Positions 54,717 to 64,000 of a stretch of DNA of 64,000 nt are shown one piece after another; positions within the stretch are counted from its first letter, which is position 1, and every line of letters starts with the position of its first letter. Source of the DNA: Frondihabitans sp. PAMC 28766 (GTDB lineage Bacteria > Actinomycetota > Actinomycetes > Actinomycetales > Microbacteriaceae); NCBI RefSeq assembly GCF_001577365.1, contig NZ_CP014513.1, positions 2,976,001 to 3,040,000 on the forward strand, given 5' to 3'. The translations under genes were made by a program, and so were the position numbers. The notes under the pieces are model-generated. The model made no database searches, was not told the origin of the DNA, and saw nothing but the letters and a program-made list of their open reading frames with translations.

Positions 54717-57497
54717 CTACGCGCGCACCTTCTCGACCATCTCGATGGTCTCGATCTCGTCGCCGATCTGGATGTCGTTGAACTTGCCGAGACCGATACC
54801 GGCCTCGAAGTCCGTCCGCACCTCGGTGACGTCGTCTTTGAAGCGGCGCAGCGAGTCGATGGCGAGGTTGTCGCCGACCACCACACCGTCGCGGATGACG
54901 CGCGCCTTGGCGTTGCGCGTGATCGTGCCGGATCGCACGATGACACCGGCGATGTTGCCGACCTTCGACGAGCGGAAGATCTCGCGGATCTCGGCGACAC
55001 CCGACTGGACCTCTTCGAACTCGGGCTTGAGCATGCCCTTGAGCGAGTTCTCGATGTCTTCGATGGCCGCGTAGATGACCGAGTAGAAGCGCACGTCGAC
55101 ACCCTCGCGAGCAGCACGCTCGCGAGCCTTGGTGTCGGGTCGTACGTTGAACCCGATGATGACCGCGCTGTCGACGGTTGCGAGGTTGACGTCGCTCTCG
55201 GTGACGGCACCCACACCGCGGTGGATGATGCGCAGCTGCACGCTGTCGTCCACCTCGATCTTGAGCAGCGACTCTTCGAGCGCCTCGACGGCACCCGAGA
55301 CGTCACCCTTGATGATGATGTTGAGCGCTTCGACCTTGCCCTCTTCGAGTGCACGGGTGAAGTCTTCGAGCGAGATGCGCTTGCGGGCCTTCGCCAGCTG
55401 GGCATTGCGCTCGACGGCTTCGCGCTTCTCGGCGATCTGACGGGCCGTGCGGTCCTCCTCGGTGACGAGGAAGGTGTCGCCGGCTCGCGGAACGCTCGAG
55501 AGGCCCTGCACCAGGACGGGGCGCGAGGGGTAGGCCTCGTCGACCGCATCGCCGTTCTCGTCCATCATGGCGCGGACGCGGCCGTAGGCCGTGCCGGCGA
55601 CGATGGCGTCTCCGACGCGCAGTGTTCCCGACTGGATGAGCACCGTGGCGACCGCACCGCGGCCCTTGTCGAGGCGAGCCTCGATGGCGACACCACGTGC
55701 GTCCTTGGCGGGGTTCGCCCGCAGGTCGAGACCGGCGTCGGCCGTGAGCAGCACTGCCTCGAGGAGGCCGTCAATGTTCGTGTTGTTCCGAGCCGACACG
55801 TCGACGAACATCACGTCTCCGCCGTACTCTTCCGCGACGAGGCCGTACTCGGTCAGCTGCTGACGCACCTTGGCCGGGTTCGCACCCTCCTTGTCGATCT
55901 TGTTGACCGCGACCACGATCGGCACGCCGGCCGCCTGGGCGTGGTTCAGCGCCTCGACCGTCTGCGGCATGATGCCGTCGTCGGCCGCGACCACCAGGAT
56001 CGCGATGTCGGTCACCTGCGCACCACGGGCACGCATTGCGGTGAACGCCTCGTGGCCCGGGGTGTCGATGAAGGTGATGGCGCGCTCGACGCCCTCGTGG
56101 GGGGCCCAGACCTGGTAGGCACCGATGTGCTGCGTGATGCCGCCGGCCTCGCCCTCGACGACGTGCGCGTTGCGGATCGCGTCGAGGAGTCGGGTCTTAC
56201 CGTGATCGACGTGACCCATGACGGTGACGACGGGGGGACGGATCTCGAGAACCGACTCGTCTTCGTCTTCGAGCTCTTGCTCGAGGTCGATGTCGAAGCC
56301 TTCGAGCAGCTCTTTGTCTTCGTCTTCGGGGCTGACGACCATGATGCGGTAGCCGAGCTCTTCACCGAGCACCTCGAAGGTGGCCTCGTCGAGCGACTCG
56401 GTCGCCGTGGCCATCTCGCCGAGGTGGAACAGCACGGTCACGAGGTTGCCGGGGCTGGCGTCGATCTTGTCGGCGAAGTCGGAGATGGACGCGCCGCGAC
56501 GCAGACGGACGATCGTCGTGCCGTCGCCTCGAGGGACGCTGACGCCACCGAGCGACGGCGCCTGCCGCATCTCGAATTCGGCCCTCTTCGTCCGCTTCGA
56601 CTTGCGTGCCTTGCTCTTGCCGCCACCGCGACCGAACGCGCCGGCGGTACCGCCGCCGGGGCCACGGCCACGACCGCCGCCACCCGCGGGGCGGGGGCTG
56701 GTGAAGCCGGGGCGGAAGCCGCCCGGAGCACCGGCGCCGGGAGCACCAGGGCGCTGGAAGCCGCCCGCACCGGGACGACCGCCGGCACCCGCGGGTCGCT
56801 GGCCGAAGCCGCCGGGGCGACCGGGGCCGCCCGCGGGACGAGGGGCGCCAGGGCGCGGCGAACCGGGGCGCGGCGCCATCGGGCGCGGGCCGGCGGCACC
56901 ACCGGGGCGCGGGCCGGCAGCGCCGGATCCGCCCGGGCGAGGAGCCGACGGGCGACCCATGCCCTGGTTGGACGAGTAGGGGTTGTTGCCGGGGCGCGGC
57001 GCGCCCGGGCGGGGGCCGCCGGGGCGCGGGGCACCCTGGGCAGCGGCCGGCGCTTCGGCGTCGGTCTTCAGCGCGTTGCGAGCGGCCTCGGCCTGAGCCT
57101 GACGCTCGGCGACCGTCAACGGCGCCGGAGTGACCGGAACCTGGTCGGCGGAGGCCTCAGTGGGAGCCGCCTCGGCAGCGGGATCCTCGGCCGGAGCCGG
57201 GGTGCGCGGGCCGGGGGTCGGAGCCGCGGGGGCGGGTGCGGCCGGACGCGGGGCACCAGGGCGGGGTGCACTCGACGCCGACGGAGCCTGCGCCTTGGCG
57301 GCGGGAGCCTTCGCGGCGGGTGCCGCAGTCTTCGTGCCCTGGTCGGCGAACGCAGCACGGAGCTTGCGGGCGACCGGGGGTTCGATGCTGGACGACGGGC
57401 CCTTGACGAACTCACCCATCTCTTTGAGTTTTTCGAGGGCGATCTTGCTTTCGATACCGAGCTCGCTTGCGATCTCGTGTACGCGTGGTTTAGCCAC
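54717..57497 (-). CDS. infB: Translation initiation factor IF-2
   Basis: GTPase that places initiator tRNA on the 30S subunit; 926 residues from GTG 57497, which follows AGGAG. The N-terminal IF2_N domain is [20 protein letters not shown]. About 260 residues of Ala/Pro/Gly/Arg low-complexity repeats ([12 protein letters not shown]) follow, typical of actinobacteria. The G domain near 425 carries [19 protein letters not shown] and NKIDK. The C-terminal domains are complete. It lies in nusA-ylxR-infB-rbfA order. Confidence 0.98.
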   Translation of the reverse strand: MAKPRVHEIASELGIESKIALEKLKEMGEFVKGPSSSIEPPVARKLRAAFADQGTKTAAPAAKAPAAKAQAPSASSAPRPGAPRPAAPAPAAPTPGPRTPAPAEDPAAEAAPTEASADQVPVTPAPLTVAERQAQAEAARNALKTDAEAPAAAQGAPRPGGPRPGAPRPGNNPYSSNQGMGRPSAPRPGGSGAAGPRPGGAAGPRPMAPRPGSPRPGAPRPAGGPGRPGGFGQRPAGAGGRPGAGGFQRPGAPGAGAPGGFRPGFTSPRPAGGGGRGRGPGGGTAGAFGRGGGKSKARKSKRTKRAEFEMRQAPSLGGVSVPRGDGTTIVRLRRGASISDFADKIDASPGNLVTVLFHLGEMATATESLDEATFEVLGEELGYRIMVVSPEDEDKELLEGFDIDLEQELEDEDESVLEIRPPVVTVMGHVDHGKTRLLDAIRNAHVVEGEAGGITQHIGAYQVWAPHEGVERAITFIDTPGHEAFTAMRARGAQVTDIAILVVAADDGIMPQTVEALNHAQAAGVPIVVAVNKIDKEGANPAKVRQQLTEYGLVAEEYGGDVMFVDVSARNNTNIDGLLEAVLLTADAGLDLRANPAKDARGVAIEARLDKGRGAVATVLIQSGTLRVGDAIVAGTAYGRVRAMMDENGDAVDEAYPSRPVLVQGLSSVPRAGDTFLVTEEDRTARQIAEKREAVERNAQLAKARKRISLEDFTRALEEGKVEALNIIIKGDVSGAVEALEESLLKIEVDDSVQLRIIHRGVGAVTESDVNLATVDSAVIIGFNVRPDTKARERAAREGVDVRFYSVIYAAIEDIENSLKGMLKPEFEEVQSGVAEIREIFRSSKVGNIAGVIVRSGTITRNAKARVIRDGVVVGDNLAIDSLRRFKDDVTEVRTDFEAGIGLGKFNDIQIGDEIETIEMVEKVRA

Positions 57498-57596
57498 GTT
57501 GTGTCTCCTGTCTCGGGCCTCCACCCGGAACAGGGGAAGGCCTTCAGTTGTGGACGGAACTCATTTCGAGCCGCTCATTAGTTGTCCATAAGCTGT

Positions 57597-57887
57597 TCAG
57601 CCGGTTTCTTCAGTAGTGGTGCTCAATGGAGGGGGTTGTTCGAGAGTCTCGATGTAGTGCAAGACCTCGCTAGTGTCGGGCTCGGAATCGAGTCGCAACG
57701 CACGGCGGAAAGCCTTGCGCCGGACAGCCGATTCGTAGGCCTGCATCGTGGGGCTCAACCATGCGCCCCGGCCGGTCATGGACGCTGTGGTGTCGACCAC
57801 CACACGACCATCTCGGGCGACGACCCTCAGAAGAGAGGGCCGGGGAGCGCGTGCTCGAGAGCCGATGCACGTTCGGACAGGAATCAT
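57597..57887 (-). CDS. ylxR: YlxR/RnpM-family (DUF448) RNA-binding protein
   Basis: 96 residues from ATG 57887. [20 protein letters not shown] matches the RTCVGCR-type N-terminal motif of YlxR, and [26 protein letters not shown] the rest of the fold. The second cysteine of the usual CxxC is Ser here. Homologues bind RNase P RNA or regulate transcription. The position between nusA and infB is the conserved one. Confidence 0.9.
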   Translation of the reverse strand: MIPVRTCIGSRARAPRPSLLRVVARDGRVVVDTTASMTGRGAWLSPTMQAYESAVRRKAFRRALRLDSEPDTSEVLHYIETLEQPPPLSTTTEETG

Positions 57888-57966
57888 CTTACCCCCTGGG
57901 TGCATTCGGTCGGGTGACGCCACGGGCGAACCCGGCGATCCTGTCGCCTGATCGCCGCGACGAGGT

Positions 57967-58958
57967 TCAGTCTTCGAGGATCGAGTCGGGCTGGATGTCG
58001 ATGCGCGCGCCCGTGAGCTTGGCGGCGAGACGGGCGTTCTGGCCCTCTTTGCCGATGGCGAGCGACAGCTGGTAGTCGGGCACGAGCGCCCGGACGGCCT
58101 TGGTCGAGGCATCGATCACGAAGGCGCTCGACACCTTGGCCGGCGACAGCGCGCTGGCGACGAAGGTGGGCAGGTCGGGCGAGTAGTCGACGATGTCGAT
58201 CTTCTCGTTGCCCAGCTCGGCCGTGACCGCGCGGACTCGCTGGCCCAGCTCGCCGATGCAGGCGCCCTTGGCGTTGACGCCGGGCTCGGTGGCGCGAACG
58301 GCGATCTTGGTGCGGTGCCCGGCCTCGCGGGCGAGCGACACGATCTCGACGACCCCGGACGCGATCTCGGGCACCTCGAGTGCAAAGAGCTTGCGCACGA
58401 GCGACGGATGCGTGCGCGACACCGTCACCGACGGGCCCTTGAGGCCCCTCGAGACGCTCGTCACGTAGACGCGGATGCGGGTGCCGTGGGCGTAGTTCTC
58501 GCCGGGCACCTGCTCTTCGGGGGCAGGATCGCCTCGAACGAGCCGAGGTCGACGTGCACCATGCGCGGGTTGGGGCCCTGCTGGATGACGCCGGCGACGA
58601 TCTCGCCCTCGCGGCCCTTGAACTGGCCGAGCACCTTGTCGTCGCCGATGTCGCGGAGACGCTGGTTGATGACCTGCTTCGCGGCGAAGGCGGCGATGCG
58701 GCCGAAGTCTTCGGGCGACTCGACGGCCTCGCCGACGACGTTGCCCTCGTCGTCGTGCTCGATCGAGAAGATCGAGACATGGCCCGACTTGCGGTCGAGC
58801 TCGACGCGGGCAGGAGCCGCTGAGCCGTGCGCCTCCGGCAGGTCTTCGTGCTTGACGTAGGCGGTGAGAATGGCCTGCTCGATGATCTGCACGAGTTCGT
58901 CGAAGGGGATCTCGCGTTCGCGCTCCATGAGCCGCAGCACTGTCAGGTCGATGTCCAT
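57967..58958 (-). CDS. nusA: Transcription termination/antitermination factor NusA, frame broken once
   Basis: RNA-polymerase-bound elongation factor. The N-terminal part from ATG 58958 ([20 protein letters not shown]) continues to the S1 domain ([20 protein letters not shown]). The S1/KH part ([51 protein letters not shown]) is in another frame. The break is at the G5 run 58519-58523 (C5 on the coding strand); a sixth C restores [11 protein letters not shown] and exactly 330 residues, the normal actinobacterial length. NusA is essential, so sequencing or assembly error is the likely reason. Confidence 0.92.
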
Positions 58959-59032
58959 GGCCTAATCAAGCCTCCCTATTCACGAATGACGCCCATCCCT
59001 CGGTGGCGATCGGCAACGAGGAGTCTACCCGT

Positions 59033-60778
59033 TCACGAGAGCGCGGCGACCGCCTCGGCGACGGGAACGGGCGTGCGCTCGCCCGTGCGGCGATCCCACA
59101 GCTCGACGATGCCCTCGCCGGCACTGCGGCCGACGACGACGATCTTCGGCACGCCGAGCAGCTCGGCGTCGCCGAACTTGACGCCGGGCGAGACCTTCGG
59201 GCGATCGTCGTAGAGCACGTCGAGGCGCTTCGCCTCGAGGTCGGCGACGAGCTTCTCGGCGACCTCGTAGACCACCTGGTCTTTGCCGGTCGCGACGACG
59301 TGCACGTCGAAGGGAGCGACGTTCTCGGGCCAGACGAGGCCCTTGTCGTCGTTGTTCGACTCGGCGATGACGGCCAGGATGCGGGTGACGCCGATCCCGT
59401 ACGACCCCATGGTGACCGTCACCTGCTTGCCGTTCTCGTCGAGCACCTTGAGCCCCAAGGCCTCGGCGTACTTGCGGCCGAGCTGGAAGACGTGGCCGAT
59501 CTCCATGCCGCGCGCGGTCTCGATCGGGCCGGAGCCGTCAGGAGCGGCGTCGCCCTCGCGCACCTGGGCCGCCTCGATGACACCGTCGGCTGCGAAGTCT
59601 CGGCCCATCACAAGGCCGGCGACGTGCACGCCGTCGACGTTCGCGCCGGTGACCCAGCTCGAGCCCTCGACCACGCGCGGGTCGACGTAGTAGCGAATGC
59701 CCGTCTCAGACTCTTCGCCGAGCACCTGCGGGCCGATGTAGCCCTTGATGAGGAGGGGGTTCTTCGCGAAGTCGGCCTCGCCGGCCGCCTCGACCTCTGC
59801 CGGCTGGAAGGCCACTTCGAGGCGCTTCATGTCGACATCGCGGTCGCCGGGCAGCCCGACGCCCACGATCTCGCGGGTGCCGTCGAGGTGCGTGAGCGCG
59901 ACGATGACGTTCTTGAGGGTGTCGGAGGCCGTCCACTCCCCCGCATCCCTGGGCGACGACGCGTTCAGCTGTCGCACGAGCGTGTCGATCGTCGGGGTGT
60001 CGTGGGGCTCGAGCAGGGTCGCTGCGGGAAGGCCGTCGAGCGGGATCGACTCGGGCACGATGGTGGTGAACGCCTCGACGTTGGCCGCGTAGCCGCCGAC
60101 CGAGCGGACGAAGGTGTCTTCGCCGGCCTCCATCGGGTGCAGGAACTCCTCGCTGCGCGACCCGCCCATCGCACCAGCGTCTGCCTTGACGATGACGTAC
60201 TCGAGGCCGAGGCGCGTGAAGATGCGCTCGTAGGCATCGCGCTGGGCCTGGTAGCTGAGGTCGAGCCCGGCGTCGGTGTAGTCGAACGAGTACGCGTCTT
60301 TCATCGTGAACTCGCGGCCGCGCAGAAGACCGGCACGCGGCCGGGCCTCGTCGCGATACTTGTCCTGGATCTGGAAGAGCGTGAGCGGCAGGTCTTTGTA
60401 CGACGAATAGAGGTCTTTGACCAGCAGCGTGAACGCCTCTTCGTGCGTCGGCGCGAGCAGGAAGTCGGCGTCTTTGCGGTCTTTCAGACGGAACATGCCC
60501 TCGCCGTACTCCGTCCAGCGCCCGGTCGCCTCGTACGGCTCGCGCGGCAGGAGCGCGGGGAAGTGCACCTCTTGCGCACCCGCGGTCGTCATCTCGTCGC
60601 GGATGATCGCCTCGATCCTGGCCTTCACCCGCAGACCCAGAGGCAACCAGGCGAAGATGCCGGGAGCCTGGCGGCGGATGTAGCCGGCACGGACGAGCAG
60701 CCGGTGGCTGGTCACCTCGGCGTCGGAGGGGTCTTCACGGAGGGTGCGGACGAACAGCTGCGAGAGGCGAGTTGACAC
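59033..60778 (-). CDS. proS: Prolyl-tRNA synthetase
   Basis: Class II synthetase charging tRNA-Pro, 581 residues, the bacterial type with an inserted editing domain. The N-terminal [20 protein letters not shown], motif 2 [21 protein letters not shown] and motif 3 [12 protein letters not shown] are intact. GTG 60778 has TAAGCT 6 nt upstream and no ribosome site, so the mRNA is probably leaderless. proS directly precedes nusA; no rimP gene lies between them. Confidence 0.97.
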   Translation of the reverse strand: MSTRLSQLFVRTLREDPSDAEVTSHRLLVRAGYIRRQAPGIFAWLPLGLRVKARIEAIIRDEMTTAGAQEVHFPALLPREPYEATGRWTEYGEGMFRLKDRKDADFLLAPTHEEAFTLLVKDLYSSYKDLPLTLFQIQDKYRDEARPRAGLLRGREFTMKDAYSFDYTDAGLDLSYQAQRDAYERIFTRLGLEYVIVKADAGAMGGSRSEEFLHPMEAGEDTFVRSVGGYAANVEAFTTIVPESIPLDGLPAATLLEPHDTPTIDTLVRQLNASSPRDAGEWTASDTLKNVIVALTHLDGTREIVGVGLPGDRDVDMKRLEVAFQPAEVEAAGEADFAKNPLLIKGYIGPQVLGEESETGIRYYVDPRVVEGSSWVTGANVDGVHVAGLVMGRDFAADGVIEAAQVREGDAAPDGSGPIETARGMEIGHVFQLGRKYAEALGLKVLDENGKQVTVTMGSYGIGVTRILAVIAESNNDDKGLVWPENVAPFDVHVVATGKDQVVYEVAEKLVADLEAKRLDVLYDDRPKVSPGVKFGDAELLGVPKIVVVGRSAGEGIVELWDRRTGERTPVPVAEAVAALS

Positions 60779-60784
60779 AGCCCC

Positions 60785-60790
60785 AGCTTA
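60785..60790 (-). promoter_or_regulatory. -10 element of a leaderless proS promoter
   Basis: TAAGCT on the minus strand, 6 nt before the proS GTG at 60778; identical hexamer and spacing class as the kinase-like gene promoter at 53118-53123. Confidence 0.45.
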
Positions 60791-60825
60791 TCGGGGCGGT
60801 TCAGGCAATCAGGACGGCCGGGGGC

Positions 60826-61779
60826 TCACCAGGGCTTGCCGCCGTAATCCTCGGGGTTCTGCTTGAAGTACCGCTGGCGGTCGTCGTTCTGCTGCTGCTC
60901 GGTCTGGGCCTGCTGATCCTGCTGCTGCAGCTGCTGCAGGGGGTCGCTGCCCGAGCCGGACGACCCCTGGCTCTGGCCAGAGCCGCTGCCGGAACCCGAC
61001 GAGCCCTGGCCCGACGAGCCCTGGCCCGAACCGCTGCCGGAGCCCGACGAGCCCTGCCCGCCCGGGCCGGACTGCCCGCTCTGACCACCCTGCTGCTGGC
61101 CGCCCGAGCCGGTGTTGCCCTGCTGGTCTCCGCCGGCATCCTGCTGCGCCTGCTTCTGCTTCTGTTCGAGGCGGTTGCGCGCGTCGTCGAGCGGCTTCTT
61201 GGTGCTCGGCGCGTCGTTCGTGACCGGGTCGGTGAAGCAGCCCGTCGGCGCCGCCTTCTCGAGGGCGAGGGCGTGGGCGTAGAACGTCTCGGCCTTCGTG
61301 TAGGCCTGGTCGAGCACCGCGCCGTCACCCTGCTGCTCGACGACGAGCACGAGGTCGGTGCGCACGCGGCAACTCGCCTGCACGTCGTCATTCGGCACCA
61401 GCGTGAGCGCGCGTTCGAGTTCGGGCCGCGCGTCGGTCAGCACCCCGATCTGCGCGAGGGCGGTGCCGCGGTCGAAATGCTGCACCCACGGCTCGAACAC
61501 GTTGGCGATCGACAGGCCGTCGGAGGTCGCGATGCTTCTGTCGTAGGCGTGGTCGTCGTAGGTCGCCTGCGCGGTGCCGGCGAGGATCGGCATGCTCAAG
61601 AGCTTGAGGGCCACCAGGATCACGACGACCACGACGGGCGCCGAGAAGATCATCAGGCGCCGTCGAAGTCGCCGGCGGTACTCCGCGACCTCGGCGGGGA
61701 CGACACCGGCCGCGGCCTCCGCATCGAAGTGCTCGGGAGGCGACGGCGGTGCCACCGGCGGCAGGAGGGTCGTGCTCAT
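60826..61779 (-). CDS. Membrane protein with Ser/Gly/Gln low-complexity tail, VWA operon
   Basis: 317 residues. One membrane segment (about 43-62) separates a short cytoplasmic head from an outside helical region with two tetratricopeptide-like stretches (about 95-180) and a tail of GSGSGSGQGSS-type repeats and poly-Gln coiled segments. It resembles the small TPR protein that ends BatABC-type VWA operons, by position as well. Its ATG overlaps the preceding VWA gene stop as ATGA. Function unknown. Confidence 0.65.
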   Translation of the reverse strand: MSTTLLPPVAPPSPPEHFDAEAAAGVVPAEVAEYRRRLRRRLMIFSAPVVVVVILVALKLLSMPILAGTAQATYDDHAYDRSIATSDGLSIANVFEPWVQHFDRGTALAQIGVLTDARPELERALTLVPNDDVQASCRVRTDLVLVVEQQGDGAVLDQAYTKAETFYAHALALEKAAPTGCFTDPVTNDAPSTKKPLDDARNRLEQKQKQAQQDAGGDQQGNTGSGGQQQGGQSGQSGPGGQGSSGSGSGSGQGSSGQGSSGSGSGSGQSQGSSGSGSDPLQQLQQQDQQAQTEQQQNDDRQRYFKQNPEDYGGKPW

Positions 61780-62816
61780 GTGGTGCCTCCCTGGCTGGTT
61801 CGGCGGGGGCGCTTCGGCGGCCGGACGTCGCCGAGGGCCCGGACGACGACGGCGATCTCGATGAAGAGCAGTGCGAAGAGGGGAATCGCCGGGACCCAGT
61901 AGAGATCGAACAGCGTCGCCGTGCGTCCGGCCGCGCTGACGATCTTGCCACGCTGGGCCTGGTCGACCACGGGCGTGAGAGAGGCACCCGCGACCGAGTG
62001 GAGGTAAGGCACACCGAGCTGCGACGCGATCGCCTGGAGGTTCGTCGGGTCGATGCGGGAGACAGCATCCGGCGACCCGGGCTTTGTCTTGTCTTTGATG
62101 TAGCCCTTGGTGGAGTATTCGTCGCCGTAGCCGTCGAAGACCTTCATGCGGCCGCCGGTCGACGTGCCGAAGCCGAGGACTCCCCCGCCGTCGGTGTTCG
62201 CCTTCGAAGATGCGAACGACCCCGGTGTCTGGCCAGAGGTCTGCTCGCCGTCGCCGAGGTAATAGACGACATTGGCTCGCTGCGGGTTGCTATTGTGGGC
62301 CGCCGCGAGCGTCGACGCGAGCAGCGTGTTCGCCTCGGAGATCGAGCTGCCGTGCGAGTAGAAGGTGACCTCTTGGCGCATCGTCTTGACCGCGGTCGTG
62401 AGCGCGGAGGTGTCGGTGGTGAGCGGCACCCGCTGGATGGCGGTGCTGTCGAACGTCAGCAGCGAGAAGCGGGCGCCGGCGAGGTCGTTCGTGATCTGCT
62501 CGATGTCCTGGCGCATGCCGACGAGGCGGGGTTGATCGCCGTTCCAGTCTTGAGCAGCCGAGCTGGAGGTGGTGTCGACGACGAAGAAGACGTTGAGTTG
62601 CGAGACCGACGACGCGGCCGAGCCGCCACCCACGCCGGGCCTCGCGACGATCACGACGAGCAGAGCGACGATCACGGCGCGGCGGATCCACGCGCGCATC
62701 ATGCGGCGATCGGCGCGCTCGGCGAACACGCGCCACAGGGCGAAGCCGAGCACCACCACGGTGAAGGCGACCAGCAGGCCGACCGGCAGTATCGGGCGCC
62801 ACGCGAGGCCCGTCAC
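61776..62816 (-). CDS. VWA-domain membrane protein with altered metal site
   Basis: 346 residues from GTG 62816 (GGAGG upstream). Two N-terminal hydrophobic segments are followed by a von Willebrand factor A domain and a C-terminal helix near 300-325. The metal-ion-dependent adhesion site reads DTTSS rather than DxSxS, so metal binding may be weaker. BatA/BatB-type proteins in such operons act with MoxR ATPases as envelope chaperones. Overlaps the next gene by ATGA. Confidence 0.8.
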   Translation of the reverse strand: MTGLAWRPILPVGLLVAFTVVVLGFALWRVFAERADRRMMRAWIRRAVIVALLVVIVARPGVGGGSAASSVSQLNVFFVVDTTSSSAAQDWNGDQPRLVGMRQDIEQITNDLAGARFSLLTFDSTAIQRVPLTTDTSALTTAVKTMRQEVTFYSHGSSISEANTLLASTLAAAHNSNPQRANVVYYLGDGEQTSGQTPGSFASSKANTDGGGVLGFGTSTGGRMKVFDGYGDEYSTKGYIKDKTKPGSPDAVSRIDPTNLQAIASQLGVPYLHSVAGASLTPVVDQAQRGKIVSAAGRTATLFDLYWVPAIPLFALLFIEIAVVVRALGDVRPPKRPRRTSQGGTT

Positions 62817-62840
62817 CGTCGCACCTCCGTCGCTGTCGTG

Positions 62841-62876
62841 CCCGCGGTCACAGTCGCACCCGCGGTCACAGTCGCA
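62841..62876. repeat. 18-bp tandem repeat at a gene end
   Basis: CCCGCGGTCACAGTCGCA is present twice in tandem with a partial third copy. The first VWA gene's stop codon lies in the second copy, so the repeat spans coding end and spacer. Confidence 0.8.
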
Positions 62877-63867
62877 CCCGCCAGAGCAGAGCCAGCACGG
62901 CCATCACGAGCAGCATCAGGGTGATCGCGAGCGGGACGGGGTGGTCGGAGATCACGAGCGTCTTCGACCCGGTGAAGAGGCCGGCCTCTTGAGCGTCGAT
63001 CTTCTGCACGATGCTCGGCACGGCGTCGTGGCTCGACAGGGCGTAGAAGCCGCCGCCGGTCGACAGGGCTTCGTTCTTCAGGTCGAGGGCGACGGAGTTC
63101 GTCGCCGTGTCGGACGAGTAGTCGACAGGGTCGATCGCGTAGACGCGCACGTTGCGCTTCGTCGCGAGTGCGGCCGCCTGCTTGAGGGTGAGCAGCGGGC
63201 TGCCGTTCACGTAGTTGTCGGTGGCCAGCACGATCGACTTCGGCCTGGTCGACGACTTGTCGCCGTCGAATCCGAGCACGCACGACCCGAGGCCGTCGCC
63301 GATCAGCGAGGCCCCTGACCCGAGGTCGGTGCCCGTCCAGTAGCGCAGGCCGTCATTGCCCTGCGACCGGAACGAGTCGCGATACTTCGTCAGCTCGGTC
63401 TTCACGTAGCCGTAGTCGTCGGTGAGCGGGAAGACGGTGACGGCCGAGCTGTCGAAGATCGTGAGGCCGATCCGCTCGCCGTGCAGGTCTCCGGCCAGGG
63501 TGGCGAACGTGTCGGCGATCTTGGCGTCGACGTCGGTCATCGAGCCGGAGACGTCGAGGCAGAGCATGATGTCGCGCTTGTACGACTGCGGCTCGACGAC
63601 GTCGACGCTCGAGACGCGAGACGCGAGCAGGACGCCGGAGCCGGCGGCGACCACGACCACGACCAGAAGGCCCGCGAGCAGGGCGCGGTAGCGGCGGAGG
63701 ATGCGCCGGTACTCGGGCAGCTCAGTGAGCCGCTCGCTGTGCGCGACGGGTGTGCCCGAGCGACCGCCGCCGTCGCGAGTGCGCCGTCGCCACTCGCGGT
63801 AGACGAGGGCGCCGGCCACGGCCAGCGCGAGGGCCACGAGTGGCATCCACCAGAAGATCAGCTCCAT
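62866..63867 (-). CDS. VWA-domain membrane protein (BatA-like)
   Basis: 333 residues. Hydrophobic segments at about 8-22 and 64-83, then a von Willebrand factor A domain with an intact metal site LDVSGSMTD near 105-113, the conserved threonine region WTGTDLGSG, and a final helix near 308-328. Topology puts the VWA domain outside with tail anchors, as in Bat proteins. The ATG overlaps the stop of the upstream gene. Confidence 0.85.
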   Translation of the reverse strand: MELIFWWMPLVALALAVAGALVYREWRRRTRDGGGRSGTPVAHSERLTELPEYRRILRRYRALLAGLLVVVVVAAGSGVLLASRVSSVDVVEPQSYKRDIMLCLDVSGSMTDVDAKIADTFATLAGDLHGERIGLTIFDSSAVTVFPLTDDYGYVKTELTKYRDSFRSQGNDGLRYWTGTDLGSGASLIGDGLGSCVLGFDGDKSSTRPKSIVLATDNYVNGSPLLTLKQAAALATKRNVRVYAIDPVDYSSDTATNSVALDLKNEALSTGGGFYALSSHDAVPSIVQKIDAQEAGLFTGSKTLVISDHPVPLAITLMLLVMAVLALLWRVRL

Positions 63868-64000
63868 GAGCGCACCACCTCGCGGGCGGTCTCGACGGCG
63901 CGGCCGGCGTCGCTCGCGGTCTGTTGCCGGAAGGCTGGCGGGTAGTACTGCTCGACGGCCCCGGTGACCGTGGGCAGCCGCGCGACCCGCAGGTCGCTCA
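63858..64000 (-). CDS. C-terminal end of an upstream gene in the VWA operon (partial)
   Basis: The last 47 codons of an open frame run off the window; the visible end includes VTGAVEQYYPPAFRQQTASD and stops at TGA 63858-63860, overlapping the VWA start by 10 nt. Position suggests a DUF4381-like or DUF58-associated protein of the MoxR/VWA cluster, but too little is visible to assign it. Confidence 0.5.
   Translation of the reverse strand, partial: SDLRVARLPTVTGAVEQYYPPAFRQQTASDAGRAVETAREVVRSWS

Noticed and set aside
56580..57320. Gly/Pro/Arg-rich repeats in infB as an insertion or repeat element
   Set aside because: Long low-complexity N-terminal linkers are normal in actinobacterial IF-2.

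Overview
The window is high-GC actinobacterial chromosome, most likely from a member of the Microbacteriaceae. The evidence is the gene order comEA-comEC-holA-rpsT-lepA, the proS-nusA-ylxR-infB-rbfA-truB-ribF block, cydABDC as one unit, and many genes that appear to start leaderless (a TANNNT -10 hexamer 6-7 nt before the start codon). No phage, insertion sequence, CRISPR array, rRNA or tRNA was seen.

Layout. 1-7570: translation and competence genes, minus strand except rpsT (lepA, a class I/II aminotransferase, rpsT, holA, comEC, comEA). 7690-14189: leuS, the divergent pabB/pabC folate pair, a receiver-GAF protein and a YdcF-like protein. 14287-20140: cytochrome bd oxidase with its ABC exporter (cydABDC). 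20349-24319: an OpuC-type osmoprotectant ABC importer preceded by a TetR regulator. 24399-29729: accessory-looking section with an SRAP protein, an App1-like phosphatase, a HipBA toxin-antitoxin pair, an AbiEi-like protein with a nuclease-like end, and an SDR enzyme. 29836-37863: two genes behind LexA-type boxes (a small DUF6504-like protein and dnaE2) flanking a GH15 glycosidase and a stand-alone zwf. 37869-42917: a glutathionyl-hydroquinone reductase-like protein, a DksA-type zinc-finger protein, and a GAF regulator/aldehyde dehydrogenase/DUF779 module. 42914-50795: rplU-rpmA, a cyclic-nucleotide phosphodiesterase-like protein, a Stealth-family sugar-phosphate transferase, small enzymes and ribF. 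50799-60778: truB, mutY, rbfA, infB, ylxR, nusA, proS. 60826-64000: an operon of von Willebrand factor A membrane proteins, cut by the window end.

Main unusual observations. (1) A 60-nt palindromic element (15-nt arms CCTTACCTTTTCGGC, constant 30-nt partly conserved spacer) occurs three times, each in the gap between two convergent genes. A fourth convergent gap, after hipA, holds an unrelated perfect 62-bp palindrome. (2) Two divergent gene pairs (pabB/pabC and mutY/uridine-kinase-like) have face-to-face leaderless promoters packed into gaps of 12 and 23 bp. (3) Four genes, including essential nusA, carry five -1 frame breaks, each repaired by adding one G/C, four of them in G/C runs of 4-5. 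This looks like sequence error rather than gene decay. (4) One SOS-type box precedes a DUF6504-like gene together with a six-codon mini-ORF that may mark a lost mutasome gene.
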